From the NCBI GenBank assembly GCA_028288725.1, contig JAQGIC010000116.1, forward strand, positions 40,752-104,751: a DNA stretch of 64,000 nucleotides, read 5' to 3'. Below the pieces are notes generated by a model. It did no database searches and had not been told where the DNA came from. It was given only the letters and a program-made list of their open reading frames with translations. The stretch comes from Rhodospirillales bacterium. Its GTDB lineage: Bacteria; Pseudomonadota; Alphaproteobacteria; ATCC43930; CGMCC-115725. A program made the translations under genes and the position numbers. The number at the start of each line of letters is the position of its first letter. Within the stretch, counting starts at the first letter, position 1. Positions 8,291 to 19,113 of the stretch are shown here, piece after piece.

Positions 8291-10021
8291 ATGACCTTCA
8301 ACGGAATTTTCCAGATCGCGATCTTTTGTATCGTGATCATCGCGCTCACCCGGCCGCTCGGCGGCTATATGACGCGTGTCTTCAAGGGCGAGAAGACCTT
8401 CCTCTCGCCGATCTTCCGCCCGATCGAAGGGCTGCTCTACAAGGTGGCCGGCGTCGATCCCAACGCCGAGCAGGATTGGCTGGTCTATGGCGCGGCCATG
8501 CTGCTGTTCAGCCTGGCCGGTGCCCTGTCGCTCTACGGGCTGATGCGGTTCCAGGACGTGCTGCCGCTCAATCCGCAAGGGCAAGCGGCGCTGACCCCGG
8601 ATCTGGCGCTCAACACGGCGATCAGCTTCGTGACCAACACGAACTGGCAGAGCTATTCCGGCGAAAGCACCATGAGCTATCTGACCCAGATGCTGGGTCT
8701 GACGGTGCATAATTTCCTGTCGGCCGCGACCGGCGTGGCGCTGGCGCTCGCCCTTATCCGTGGTTTCGCCCGGCGCTCGTCCAAGACGATCGGCAATTTC
8801 TGGGTCGATATGACCCGCTGCACCTTCTACATCCTGCTGCCGATCTCGTTCGTCTACGCGCTGGTGCTGTGCTGGCAGGGCGTGCCGCAGACGCTCGGCG
8901 CCTACGTCGATGCGACCACGCTCGAGGGCGTGAAGCAGACGATCGCGCTCGGCCCGGTCGCCTCGCAAGAGGCGATCAAGATGCTCGGCACCAATGGTGG
9001 CGGCTTCTTCAATGCGAACTCGGCCCATCCGTTCGAGAATCCGACCGCGCTCACCAACTTCCTGCAGATCATTTCGATCTTCTCGATCGGGGCGGCACTC
9101 ACCAACGTGTTCGGCCGCATGGTCGGGGCGGAGAAGCAGGGCTGGGCGATCTTCGGCGTCATGGGCATCCTGTTCCTGGCCGGCGTCGCCGTGATCTATC
9201 CGGTCGAGGCCGGCGGTAATCCGATGATCGGCGCCATGGGCGTCGACCAGCACGCGAGCCTGTTGCAGGCCGGCGGCAATATGGAAGGCAAGGAAGTCCG
9301 CTTCGGTATCGCCAACTCGGCCCTGTTCGCGACGGTGACGACCGATGCCTCCTGCGGCGCCGTGAATTCGATGCACGACAGCTTCATGCCCTTGGCCGGC
9401 ATGATCCCGATGATCAATATCCAGCTGGGCGAGATCATCTTCGGCGGCGTCGGCTCGGGTCTTTACGGCATGCTGATGTTCGCCATCATCGCGGTCTTCG
9501 TCGCCGGGCTGATGGTCGGGCGCACGCCGGAATATCTGGGCAAAAAGCTCGAGGCACGCGAGGTCAAGATGGCGATGCTCGCCATTCTGATCCTGCCGCT
9601 GTCGATCCTGGGCTTCACGGCGGTTGCCGCCGTGTTGCCGGAGACGGCGCTGGTCGGGCTCAACAACGCCGGGCCGCACGGCTTCTCCGAGGTGCTCTAT
9701 GCCTATACGTCTGCGACCGGCAACAACGGCAGCGCGTTCGCGGGCTTGAGCGCCAATACGGTCTTCTGGAACGTGACCCTGGCGATCGCGATGTTCGTCG
9801 GCCGCTTCCTGTTCATCGTGCCGATGCTCGCGGTCGCGGGCTCGCTTGGCGCCAAGAAGATCGTGCCGCCCTCGGTCGGCACCTTCCCGACCGACGGCCC
9901 GCTGTTCGTCGGTCTGCTGATCGGCGTCATCCTGATCGTCGGCGGTCTCACCTTCTTCCCGGCGCTGGCGCTCGGTCCCGTGGTCGAGCATCTGGCCCTG
10001 TCGGCCGGCAGCCTGTTTTAG
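8291..10021 (+). CDS. kdpA: KdpA, potassium-binding channel subunit of K+-transporting ATPase
   Basis: Inner-membrane subunit that selects and conducts K+ in the P-type KdpFABC pump. The 576-residue product has the four-fold selectivity-filter repeats: [41 protein letters not shown] and [15 protein letters not shown] 8291 follows GAGGGA by 7 bases. The C-terminal [16 protein letters not shown] is typical. It is followed after 18 bases by kdpB. High-affinity uptake under potassium limitation is the expected role. Confidence 0.97.
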   Translation: MTFNGIFQIAIFCIVIIALTRPLGGYMTRVFKGEKTFLSPIFRPIEGLLYKVAGVDPNAEQDWLVYGAAMLLFSLAGALSLYGLMRFQDVLPLNPQGQAALTPDLALNTAISFVTNTNWQSYSGESTMSYLTQMLGLTVHNFLSAATGVALALALIRGFARRSSKTIGNFWVDMTRCTFYILLPISFVYALVLCWQGVPQTLGAYVDATTLEGVKQTIALGPVASQEAIKMLGTNGGGFFNANSAHPFENPTALTNFLQIISIFSIGAALTNVFGRMVGAEKQGWAIFGVMGILFLAGVAVIYPVEAGGNPMIGAMGVDQHASLLQAGGNMEGKEVRFGIANSALFATVTTDASCGAVNSMHDSFMPLAGMIPMINIQLGEIIFGGVGSGLYGMLMFAIIAVFVAGLMVGRTPEYLGKKLEAREVKMAMLAILILPLSILGFTAVAAVLPETALVGLNNAGPHGFSEVLYAYTSATGNNGSAFAGLSANTVFWNVTLAIAMFVGRFLFIVPMLAVAGSLGAKKIVPPSVGTFPTDGPLFVGLLIGVILIVGGLTFFPALALGPVVEHLALSAGSLF

Positions 10022-10039
10022 CCCGGAGCACATAAGATC

Positions 10040-12130
<2,091 letters not shown>

Positions 12131-12142
12131 AGGAATCCCGTC

Positions 12143-12739
12143 ATGTTGAAGGAAATCCGTCCGGCCATCGTCATGATCGTGCTCATGACCGCGATCACGG
12201 GCGTCGTCTATCCCTATGCCGTGACCGGTGCCGCCAAGGTCCTGTTCCCGCATCAGGCCGAAGGCAGCCTGATCGAGAAGGACGGCAAGGTGATCGGCTC
12301 CAGTCTGATCGGCCAGAACTTCACCGGCGATCAGTATTTCCACGGCCGGCCGTCGGCGACGACCGACGCGGATCCGAACGACCCGACCAAGACCGTGCCG
12401 GCGCCCTACAAGGCCGATGCTTCGACCGGGTCGAACTACGGCCCGACCTCTCAGGCGCTGATGGACCGGGTCAAGGGCGATGTCGCGAGTTTGAAGGGCG
12501 ACACGGATGCGGCCGTGCCGGTCGATCTGGTGACCGCGTCGGCTTCCGGTCTCGATCCGGACGTGACGCCGGCCGGTGCCCTGTTCCAGGCCGGGCGGGT
12601 CGCCAAGGCGCGCAATCTGACGGTGGCGCAGGTCAAGGACCTGATCGCGTCCCATGTCGAGGGACGCACCGGCGGCATCCTGGGCGAACCGCATGTCAAT
12701 GTGCTGGCGCTCAACCTGGCGCTGGACGACATCAAATAG
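12143..12739 (+). CDS. kdpC: KdpC, K+-transporting ATPase subunit C
   Basis: Single-spanning periplasmic subunit of KdpFABC. The 198-residue product has an N-terminal anchor ([20 protein letters not shown]), the family stretch [20 protein letters not shown], and the C-terminal [26 protein letters not shown] lies 7 bases before ATG 12143. It is the last gene of the operon, followed by a strong hairpin. The kdpD/kdpE sensor pair does not follow, so regulators must be encoded elsewhere. Confidence 0.97.
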   Translation: MLKEIRPAIVMIVLMTAITGVVYPYAVTGAAKVLFPHQAEGSLIEKDGKVIGSSLIGQNFTGDQYFHGRPSATTDADPNDPTKTVPAPYKADASTGSNYGPTSQALMDRVKGDVASLKGDTDAAVPVDLVTASASGLDPDVTPAGALFQAGRVAKARNLTVAQVKDLIASHVEGRTGGILGEPHVNVLALNLALDDIK

Positions 12740-12824
12740 CGTCTACGACCACAAGTCCCCTCGCGGTAACGTGATTCGTCTTTGGATGCGGCCGGTCTAA
12801 TTCTACCGTTCATGTGTTGATCAA

Positions 12825-12862
12825 ACGGCGCGTCCGGTCTTGTCCGGACGCGCCGTCCTTCT
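12825..12862 (+). terminator. Terminator after the kdp operon
   Basis: Perfect 13-bp stem ACGGCGCGTCCGG/CCGGACGCGCCGT (12825-12837, 12844-12856) with a 6-base loop, followed by CCTTCTTGG. The T run is weak but the stem is very stable. It lies 85 bases after the kdpC stop and just ahead of the OpgC-like gene. Confidence 0.75.
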
Positions 12863-12872
12863 TGGATGAAGC

Positions 12873-14087
12873 ATGACGGCGACGGCGATTCCCATGACGA
12901 AGCCCGCGAAGATGCGCGATCCGCGGCTCGATTTCTTCCGCGGCATAGCGATGTTCGTGATCCTGGTCAGCCACACGCGCACCGACTGGCTGTCGGACTG
13001 GATCCCCGCGCGCTTCGGCCTTTCCGATGCGGCGGCCATGTTCGTGTTCATCTCGGGCTATGCCGGCGGCATGGCCTTCGGCGGGGTCTACAAGCGGGCC
13101 GGCTGGCTGCTCGGCACGGCGCGCATCGGCTTGCGTATCTGGCAGCTTTATATCGCCCAGATGGCGATCGTGCTGGTCGTCGCCGCGGTTGCGGTCGCGG
13201 CCAACCGGTTCATCCCGGGCGAGGATGACTATCGCTCGATCCTGCAGCTCGATCTGCTGTTCCAGGACCCGTCGGCGGCGCTGCTCGGCATCGCGACGCT
13301 GACCTATGTGCCGCATTATCTCGATATTCTGCCGGTCTACATGGTCGTGCTGTCGCTGGTGCCGATCGCGATCCTGCTCGCCCGGTTCGTCCATCCGCTG
13401 GCGGTGCTGGGGGCGTCGGTCGCCCTCTGGGCGCTCGCCAACGCGTTCGAATGGAACCTGCCGGGCGATGCGAGCGAGCCGCGCGGCTGGTTCTTCGATC
13501 CGTTCTGCTGGCAGATCCTGTTTTTCACCGGCTTCTCGCTGTCGATGAAATGGCTGAGGCCGCCGCCGGCCGACCGCCGCGTCTTCTGGGCCGCCGTCGC
13601 CTCTATCCTGTTCGGCGTCGCGGTCACGGTGCCGGCGATCTACCAGACCGTGCCCGGCCTGGACGGGATGCAGGCCTGGATCGTCGATCATGCCGACAAG
13701 ACCTTTCTCGATCCGCTGCAGATTCTGCATTTCTTCGCGACCGCCTATGTCGCCGTCTATGTGCTGATCGACCGTCTGCACCTGATTCAGCACCCCTATG
13801 TCCGCCCGATGGTGAAGTGCGGGCAGCAGGCGCTGTCGCTGTTCCTCGCCGGCATCATCCTGGCCGACCTCGGCGGCATGGCGTTCGATCGGATGGGTAG
13901 CGGGCTGGGCGCTCAGATTTTGATAAACGGCATCTGCTTCGCCGCGCTGTTCGCCATCGCCTATGGCGTCGCCTGGATCAAAGCCGCACCGTGGAACAAG
14001 CCGAAGCTGGTTCCGGCGACGGACAAGGCCGCCGAACCGCCGGCCAATAGCCGGACCACGATCCTGCCTTCGATTTCGGTCCGCTGA
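12873..14087 (+). CDS. OpgC-domain integral membrane protein
   Basis: Polytopic inner-membrane protein of 404 residues resembling the OpgC family (PF10129), whose founding member succinylates osmoregulated periplasmic glucans. Visible family features are the N-terminal RDPRLDFFRGIAMFVILVSH with its candidate acceptor-site His, the FVFISGYAGGMAFG segment, and about ten hydrophobic helices. ATG 12873 was used; the RDPRLDFF homology starts 14 residues later, so ATG 12894 or 12912 is possible. No opgG/opgH lies nearby. Many alphaproteobacterial OpgC homologues have unknown acyl acceptors, so the glucan role is only a suggestion. Confidence 0.75.
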   Translation: MTATAIPMTKPAKMRDPRLDFFRGIAMFVILVSHTRTDWLSDWIPARFGLSDAAAMFVFISGYAGGMAFGGVYKRAGWLLGTARIGLRIWQLYIAQMAIVLVVAAVAVAANRFIPGEDDYRSILQLDLLFQDPSAALLGIATLTYVPHYLDILPVYMVVLSLVPIAILLARFVHPLAVLGASVALWALANAFEWNLPGDASEPRGWFFDPFCWQILFFTGFSLSMKWLRPPPADRRVFWAAVASILFGVAVTVPAIYQTVPGLDGMQAWIVDHADKTFLDPLQILHFFATAYVAVYVLIDRLHLIQHPYVRPMVKCGQQALSLFLAGIILADLGGMAFDRMGSGLGAQILINGICFAALFAIAYGVAWIKAAPWNKPKLVPATDKAAEPPANSRTTILPSISVR

Positions 14088-14105
14088 CCGCTACAGTCGT
14101 TTCGG

Positions 14106-14333
14106 ATGGGAGCGGACGGCATGGGGACGGCTCAGATCATCGTTGCGGGTGCGGGGCTTTACGGCGCGATCGGTCTCGCCGTGGCGCTCGGTTTCGTCAG
14201 CCTGGGGCTTCATCGCGCCATGCCCGACGCCGGCCCGGTCACCTGGGGTGCGCGCATCCTGCTGCTGCCGGGTGCGGCGCTGCTGTGGCCCTGGGTGCTG
14301 CGCCGGTGGCGCGCGGGCGGGGCCCATCCATGA
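14106..14333 (+). CDS. Small two-helix membrane protein, first gene of redox operon
   Basis: Not recognised. 75 residues with two hydrophobic helices (about 8-33 and 47-65) and an Arg-rich cytosolic tail (WVLRRWRAGG). It starts 18 bases after the OpgC-like gene and ends in an ATGA overlap with the next frame, so it is translationally coupled to the downstream genes. ATG 14121 is an alternative start. By position it should belong to the haem/Rieske operon, perhaps as an assembly or anchoring subunit; that is inference. Confidence 0.6.
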   Translation: MGADGMGTAQIIVAGAGLYGAIGLAVALGFVSLGLHRAMPDAGPVTWGARILLLPGAALLWPWVLRRWRAGGAHP

Positions 14334-14473
14334 AGCGGCGGCATCGCCGCTGGCACCGGCGCATCTGGCTGATCCTGCCCTGTCTGATCGGGGCGGTCCT
14401 GCTGGCGGCGCTGGTCCTGCGGCCGGCGGCGCCGATCGGCAACGGTCCCCTGATCAGCGGGAGCGCACGATGA
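14330..14473 (+). CDS. 47-residue single-helix membrane peptide
   Basis: Not recognised. Opens with a very basic stretch (MKRRHRRWHRRIW), then one helix (LILPCLIGAVLLAALVL) and a short exterior tail. Its ATG overlaps the previous stop and its stop overlaps the next ATG (ATGA at both ends). This is strong evidence that it is really translated as part of the operon despite its size. Topology should be N-in by the positive-inside rule. Confidence 0.6.
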   Translation: MKRRHRRWHRRIWLILPCLIGAVLLAALVLRPAAPIGNGPLISGSAR

Positions 14474-15540
14474 ACGCCGGCTTTCGGGCGGTTCAGTGGA
14501 ACAACCACAAACGCCGATACGACATGCTGCTGGTCGTCGGTATCCTGCTCTATCTCACCGGCTTTTCGCTGCTGGGCCCTCTGCTGCTGCCGTCCGACCA
14601 TCCGGTGACGCCGGAGATCGTCCGAACCCGCGCGCTCGGCAGTTGCGGGCTGCTGATGCTGGTCTTGATCCTGGCAATCGGGCCGCTCGCCCGGCTCGAT
14701 CGGCGCTTCCTGCCGCTGCTCTATAACCGTCGGCATTTCGGCGTGGCGACCTGCCTGGTCGCTCTCGCCCATGCCTGGTCGGCGATCGACTGGTACCACG
14801 GCCTGGGCCGGCTGCCGCCGCTGGTTTCTCTGCTGTTCAGCAATGCGAACTACGGCAGTTTTCTGGGCTTCCCGTTCGAGCTGCTGGGCTTGGCGGCGCT
14901 CGTCATCCTGGTCGTGATGGCGGTCACCAGCCACGATTTCTGGCTGGCCTTTCTGACGCCGCCCGTCTGGAAGGCGATCCATATGGCGGTCTATGCCGCC
15001 TTCGGCCTGCTAGTGCTGCACGTGGCGCTGGGCGTGATGCAGGCCGAACGCTCGCCGATCGTGCCGATCCTCCTGGGCGGCGCCGTGCTGATGCTGGGCG
15101 GGCTGCACATCGCGGCGGCAGGGCGCGAGCGCGCGACCGACGAACGCGCGCCCACGGCCGATGCGCATGGCTGGCTGATGGTCGGCACGATCGACGAGCT
15201 GCTGGCCTCGCTGCCCGACGGACAGGCGCGGATCGTGGTGCCGCAGAGCGGCGAGCGCATCGCCGTGTTCCGCAACGGCGGGACCCTGTCGGCGATCGTC
15301 AATGTCTGCGCGCATCAGAACGGACCGCTCGGCGAGGGCCGGATCATCGACGGCTGCGTCACCTGCCCCTGGCACGGCTTCCAGTTCCGGCCCGAGGATG
15401 GCTGCGCGCCGGCTCCCTTCACCGACAAGATCGCGACCTACCGCCTGAAGCGTGAAGCCGGGGCCGTCCTGGTCGATCCCAGCCCGTTGCCGCCCGGGAC
15501 GCGCGTCGAGCCGCTTGAGTTCGGAACATCCCATGGCTGA
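14470..15540 (+). CDS. Ferric-reductase-like membrane domain fused to Rieske [2Fe-2S] domain
   Basis: Predicted membrane redox protein of 356 residues. Residues 15-215 form about six helices resembling ferric reductase/MsrQ-type haem b domains, with candidate haem-ligand His at 101, 155, 171 and 184. Residues 235-350 are a Rieske domain with C280-x-H282 and C299-x2-H302 (VCAH and CPWH), the complete cluster-ligand set. Electron transfer between haem and the iron-sulfur cluster is inferred. The Rieske type looks like ferredoxin-like or NirD-like members rather than bc1. The gene is tied by ATGA overlap to the peptide before it and overlaps the next gene by 8 bases. The partner and terminal acceptor are not identifiable. 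Confidence 0.8.
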   Translation: MNAGFRAVQWNNHKRRYDMLLVVGILLYLTGFSLLGPLLLPSDHPVTPEIVRTRALGSCGLLMLVLILAIGPLARLDRRFLPLLYNRRHFGVATCLVALAHAWSAIDWYHGLGRLPPLVSLLFSNANYGSFLGFPFELLGLAALVILVVMAVTSHDFWLAFLTPPVWKAIHMAVYAAFGLLVLHVALGVMQAERSPIVPILLGGAVLMLGGLHIAAAGRERATDERAPTADAHGWLMVGTIDELLASLPDGQARIVVPQSGERIAVFRNGGTLSAIVNVCAHQNGPLGEGRIIDGCVTCPWHGFQFRPEDGCAPAPFTDKIATYRLKREAGAVLVDPSPLPPGTRVEPLEFGTSHG

Positions 15541-16273
15541 CCCGGAGCCGCCGTTCTATGTCGGCTATCTGAAGCTGCCGCGCGACCTCAGGGGCTTCCT
15601 GGTCGCGCTGGTGTCGATCCTGCTCGTCGTCGATGGCGGTCTGGCCATCCTCGCCTTCGCGGCACAGCCGCCGCATGCGAGCGGCGACTGGGGCAGCGAC
15701 GAGGCCGTCTACACGGGACAGTTCCAGGCCAGGCCCTATCCGCTCGTGCGGCTGTTCCCCGCCGGCGGCAGGCCCGCGAGCGTGGTCCTGCTGGTCGGCG
15801 AGGGCAAGGACGGGCCGCCGACCGGGATGGACGAACTGGACGGTGCCATGGTCGAAGCGCGCGGCTATCCGATCCGGCGCGGCGATCTGGCCGTGCTGCA
15901 GATCGACAACCCCCCGGTCCGGCAGGATGCCTCGCGCATGGCGCCGTTGCCGCAGGGGCCGGCGGAGCCCGCGACGCTAACGGGCGAGATCGTCGATTCC
16001 AAATGCTATGCCGGCGCCATGAACCCGGGCGAGGGCAAGGCGCATGAGGCTTGCGGCTCGTTCTGCCTCTATGGCGGCATTCCGGCCTTGTTCGTGACCC
16101 GCGGTGCCGACGGCGGCGCGCGCTGGTACCTGATGGCGGCGCCCGGCGGCGGCCCGGTCGGCGACGCGGCGCGGGCGCTGGTCGGACGCCCGCTCCGGCT
16201 GACGGGGACGATCCGGCGCGGCGACGGGCTGGCCACCTTTACCGTCGCCCCCGATCAACTGGCGGCCAACTGA
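15533..16273 (+). CDS. Membrane-anchored protein with Cys/His motif, unknown function
   Basis: Not assigned to a named family. 246 residues: N-terminal anchor at about 21-45, then an extracytoplasmic domain. Residues 151-184 hold EIVDSKCYAGAMNPGEGK and HEACGSFCLYGGIP, giving C158-x12-H171-x2-C174-x3-C178, which looks like a metal or cofactor site. I have the impression of a conserved family around this KC-x-x-G-x-M-x-P-G motif, but no function is known to me. The start overlaps the Rieske gene by 8 bases and the stop shares a base with the esterase start (TGATG), so co-translation is likely. A redox partner of the haem/Rieske protein is the simplest idea. Confidence 0.65.
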   Translation: MADPEPPFYVGYLKLPRDLRGFLVALVSILLVVDGGLAILAFAAQPPHASGDWGSDEAVYTGQFQARPYPLVRLFPAGGRPASVVLLVGEGKDGPPTGMDELDGAMVEARGYPIRRGDLAVLQIDNPPVRQDASRMAPLPQGPAEPATLTGEIVDSKCYAGAMNPGEGKAHEACGSFCLYGGIPALFVTRGADGGARWYLMAAPGGGPVGDAARALVGRPLRLTGTIRRGDGLATFTVAPDQLAAN

Positions 16274-17151
16274 TGCGCCGCCTGCTCGCCCTGTTGCTGT
16301 GCCTGCTCGCGGCACCGGCGCTCGCCGGGCCGTCGCAGATCCTCCGGACCGAGGAGGCGCCCAGCGCCGCCCTGGGCCATCCGCTGGGCTTCGCCCTTTA
16401 TCTGCCGCCCGACTACGACCAGGGGCACGAGCGGTTGCCGGTCGTCTATCTGCTGCACGGCGCCCTGGGCGGGGCGCTGGATTGGGTCGATCAGGGCCAC
16501 CTGCAGGACATCGTCGACCGGCTGATCGCGCATCATCGCCTGCCGCCGGTGATTGTCGTCATGCCCGAGGGCGGGCCCAACTCCTGGTACATGGACTCGG
16601 CCGTCGACGGGTCGGGCAATGTCGCGACCGCGATCGAGCAGGATCTGCCGGCCTATATCGAACGCACCTGGCGGGCGCGCACCGATCGCCGCGGCCGGGT
16701 CATCGCGGGCTATTCGATGGGCGGCTATGGCGCGCTGCGCTTTGCCTTGATGGCACCGGACCGCTACGCCGCCGCGGCCTCGATGAGCGGCGCGTTCTGG
16801 ACCCAGGTGACGCCCGATACCCGGTTCGACGAGCACATCCAGCATGTCTTCGAAGGCGCGTTCGGTCGGCCGTTCGACGCGCGGCGCTTCGTTGCCGCCA
16901 ACCCGATGACCCTGGCCGGGACGATGCGCCGTGACGGGCCGATTCCGGCGATCTACCTGACCTGTGGGCGGCAGGACCGCTACCACCTGGACCGCGAGCA
17001 GGCGATCATGGCCCGGCGTCTCGTCGCCATGCGCGTCCCGGTCGAGACCGCGCTGACGCCGGGCGATCACGACTGGGATACCTGGTCGGCCGCCTTGCCC
17101 GCCGTGCTGCAGTTCCTCGCCCGCTCTTTTGCTGCCGCGCCGAAAAGCTAG
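16273..17151 (+). CDS. Secreted alpha/beta-hydrolase, esterase D-like
   Basis: Putative esterase (PF00756 type) of 292 residues with a signal peptide (MRRLLALLLCLLAAPALA). The oxyanion-side YLLHGALGG is at 59-67, the nucleophile elbow GYSMGG has S148, and the later CGRQDRYHLD and PGDHDW supply candidate Asp and His. Related to S-formylglutathione hydrolases and ferric-enterobactin esterases, but exported. The start is fixed by TGATG overlap with the preceding gene, making this the last gene of the redox operon. A siderophore-ester substrate would fit a ferric-reductase context, but no siderophore genes are seen. Confidence 0.8.
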   Translation: MRRLLALLLCLLAAPALAGPSQILRTEEAPSAALGHPLGFALYLPPDYDQGHERLPVVYLLHGALGGALDWVDQGHLQDIVDRLIAHHRLPPVIVVMPEGGPNSWYMDSAVDGSGNVATAIEQDLPAYIERTWRARTDRRGRVIAGYSMGGYGALRFALMAPDRYAAAASMSGAFWTQVTPDTRFDEHIQHVFEGAFGRPFDARRFVAANPMTLAGTMRRDGPIPAIYLTCGRQDRYHLDREQAIMARRLVAMRVPVETALTPGDHDWDTWSAALPAVLQFLARSFAAAPKS

Positions 17152-17242
17152 GCTGCAACAAGGCTTGGCTGCGGGATCGATTGGCGGGGCCCCCTGAGAT
17201 TGCTATGGTCGCAGCGCTCCCCTCCTAGAGGTTTTCCCCTTC

Positions 17243-18139
17243 ATGATTAAGTCGCTGCCGGGCGCTGTTCGGCGATTTCTTGCTCAGTCCTTGATCAGGG
17301 CGCCGGCACTGCAGCGTCTGCTCGGAAAATCGCGCATTGCTGTCTCCGGTTCGAATGGGCAAAAATTCGTGCCGAATTTAGACGAGTGGATTCATTCGCA
17401 CTATTACACCGTGGTTGACGACGCCGCGCACTTCTGCGGCGATATTATCCGTGGGAAAAGCATTCTCAATGTCGGCTGCGGTGAGATGCTGACGGATTTC
17501 GGTCTTCTGCGACTGGATCCCCACAGCATCACCGGCATCGATATTTCGCCGAAGCCGCCGGGCCATCTGGAACAGGTCCGGGCCAAGCTGGCGGGAAACG
17601 GCATCCAGGTGCCGCCAAGCCATGCCGACAAGCTGAGCTTCGTCTGCTACGACGGCGAGAATTTCCCCTTTGCCGATGGGCATTTCGAACTGATCTTTTC
17701 CTGGTCGGCTTTCGAGCACGTCGCGAATGTGCCTCGGGTTCTGGCGGAGATCTCGCGCGTGTTGAAGCCGGGCGGCCACGCCTTCGTCCAGGTCTACCCC
17801 TGGTTCCATTGCCTGCACGGCAGCCATCTGACGGATTGGATCGCCGAGCCTTATTTCCAGCTTCGGCGTCCGGTCGAATGGGTGCGGACGGAACTGGAAA
17901 GGCAGGCCGCCCTCCGGCCTGCCGAAGCCGATTTCATCCTGGGGCATATGTTCCCGGAATACCGGTCCCTCAACAAAAAATCCGCCCGGCAATTTTATGC
18001 TGAGGCCCGAAACGCGGGGTTCCAGGTGATCAAGGCCAAGTTGATCACCTATGAGCAGGATCTTTCCGCGGCGCCGGCCGACACGGACTTCGCCGATCTG
18101 ATGATCTTCGGCACCATGATGCTGCTGAAGAAGCCATAG
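17243..18139 (+). CDS. Class I SAM-dependent methyltransferase
   Basis: 298-residue protein with a Methyltransf_11-like fold. Motif I is ILNVGCGEMLTDFG (about 74-87), followed by ITGIDIS (motif II acidic residue) and FPFADGHFELIFSWSAFEHV (motif IV/post region), then VLKPGGHAFVQVYPWFHCLHG. The N-terminal 60 residues are outside the core and encoded by visibly less GC-rich DNA than the neighbours. Such enzymes often act in glycan or surface-polysaccharide synthesis, but no such genes flank it. It stands alone between the redox operon and murI. AGAGG lies 12 bases before ATG 17243. Confidence 0.78.
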   Translation: MIKSLPGAVRRFLAQSLIRAPALQRLLGKSRIAVSGSNGQKFVPNLDEWIHSHYYTVVDDAAHFCGDIIRGKSILNVGCGEMLTDFGLLRLDPHSITGIDISPKPPGHLEQVRAKLAGNGIQVPPSHADKLSFVCYDGENFPFADGHFELIFSWSAFEHVANVPRVLAEISRVLKPGGHAFVQVYPWFHCLHGSHLTDWIAEPYFQLRRPVEWVRTELERQAALRPAEADFILGHMFPEYRSLNKKSARQFYAEARNAGFQVIKAKLITYEQDLSAAPADTDFADLMIFGTMMLLKKP

Positions 18140-18203
18140 GACCATCCGTGTTGCGGTCCATGGCGCCGTTGTGCAGGGCAGATGCCGCGGCTATGACGAC
18201 GGG

Positions 18204-19067
18204 ATGAAGCCGCCAGTCGACATAAATCCGCCTTTGCCGATCGGCGTCTTCGATTCCGGTGTCGGCGGCCTCACCGTGCTGGGCGCCCTGCAGCGCCGCT
18301 TGCCGGGCGAGGCGATGATCTATCTGGGCGATACCGCCCGGGTGCCCTATGGCCCGAAAAGTCCAGAGACCGTCGCCGCCTACGCCGACGAGGCGGCGGC
18401 GCATCTGGTCGCCGAGGGCATCAAGCTGCTGGTCGTCGCCTGCAATACGGCGACGGTCCATGCGCTCGCCGGCTTGCAGCGCCGATATCCCACCTTGCCG
18501 ATCGTCGGCGTGGTCGAACCGGGTGCCGCGGCGGCGGCCATCGCATCCAGAAGCGGCCGGATCGCGGTCATCGCGACCGAGGGCACGGTGCGATCCGGCG
18601 CCTATGACGCGGCGATCAAGCGGCTGCGGCCCGAGGCCAAGGTGGTGTCGCGCGCTTGTGGCATGCTGGTGGCGCTGGCCGAGGAAGGCTGGGCCGGGGA
18701 TATCGTGGCCGAGGCGGTGCTGCGCCGCTATCTGGGGCCGATGTTCGAACAGGATCCGCATGCGGCGCCGGATTGCCTGGTGCTGGGCTGCACGCATTTT
18801 CCGCTGTTCACGGCGGCGATCCGCACGATGTTCGGCCCATGGGTGACGCTGGTCGACAGTTCGGCGACCGTGGCCGAAGCGGTCGCGGCCCTGCTGTCCG
18901 CGCGCGGTCTTGCCCGGCCCGCCGGGACGGCCGTGGCGGCGACCCGCTATCTGGTGACCGACGGCCCGGACCGCTTCGCCTTGATCGCCTCGCGCTTTCT
19001 GGGTCAGCGGATCGAGCCCGCCGCGGTCGAGCGCATCGCGCTGCCCGCGCGGACCAAAGATGCTTGA
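18204..19067 (+). CDS. murI: Glutamate racemase
   Basis: Interconverts L- and D-glutamate in the cytosol, supplying D-Glu for peptidoglycan. The 287-residue product has the opening GVFDSGVGGLTVL with D17, LGDTARVPYGPKS, the first catalytic Cys C80 in VACNTAT and the second C196 in LGCTHFPL. ATG 18204 is preferred over an upstream start at 18171, which would add an 11-residue non-conserved leader. It is followed convergently by the flagellin gene after 46 bases. Confidence 0.95.
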   Translation: MKPPVDINPPLPIGVFDSGVGGLTVLGALQRRLPGEAMIYLGDTARVPYGPKSPETVAAYADEAAAHLVAEGIKLLVVACNTATVHALAGLQRRYPTLPIVGVVEPGAAAAAIASRSGRIAVIATEGTVRSGAYDAAIKRLRPEAKVVSRACGMLVALAEEGWAGDIVAEAVLRRYLGPMFEQDPHAAPDCLVLGCTHFPLFTAAIRTMFGPWVTLVDSSATVAEAVAALLSARGLARPAGTAVAATRYLVTDGPDRFALIASRFLGQRIEPAAVERIALPARTKDA

Positions 19068-19113
19068 CGGAAGGCGGACGGGAAGGGGTTAACCCCTCTT
19101 CGTGGGTCCGAGC

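Noticed and set aside
19083..19100. AGGGGTTAACCCCT palindrome between murI and flagellin as a terminator
   Set aside because: A perfect palindrome without loop and without a T run; too weak to call a terminator.
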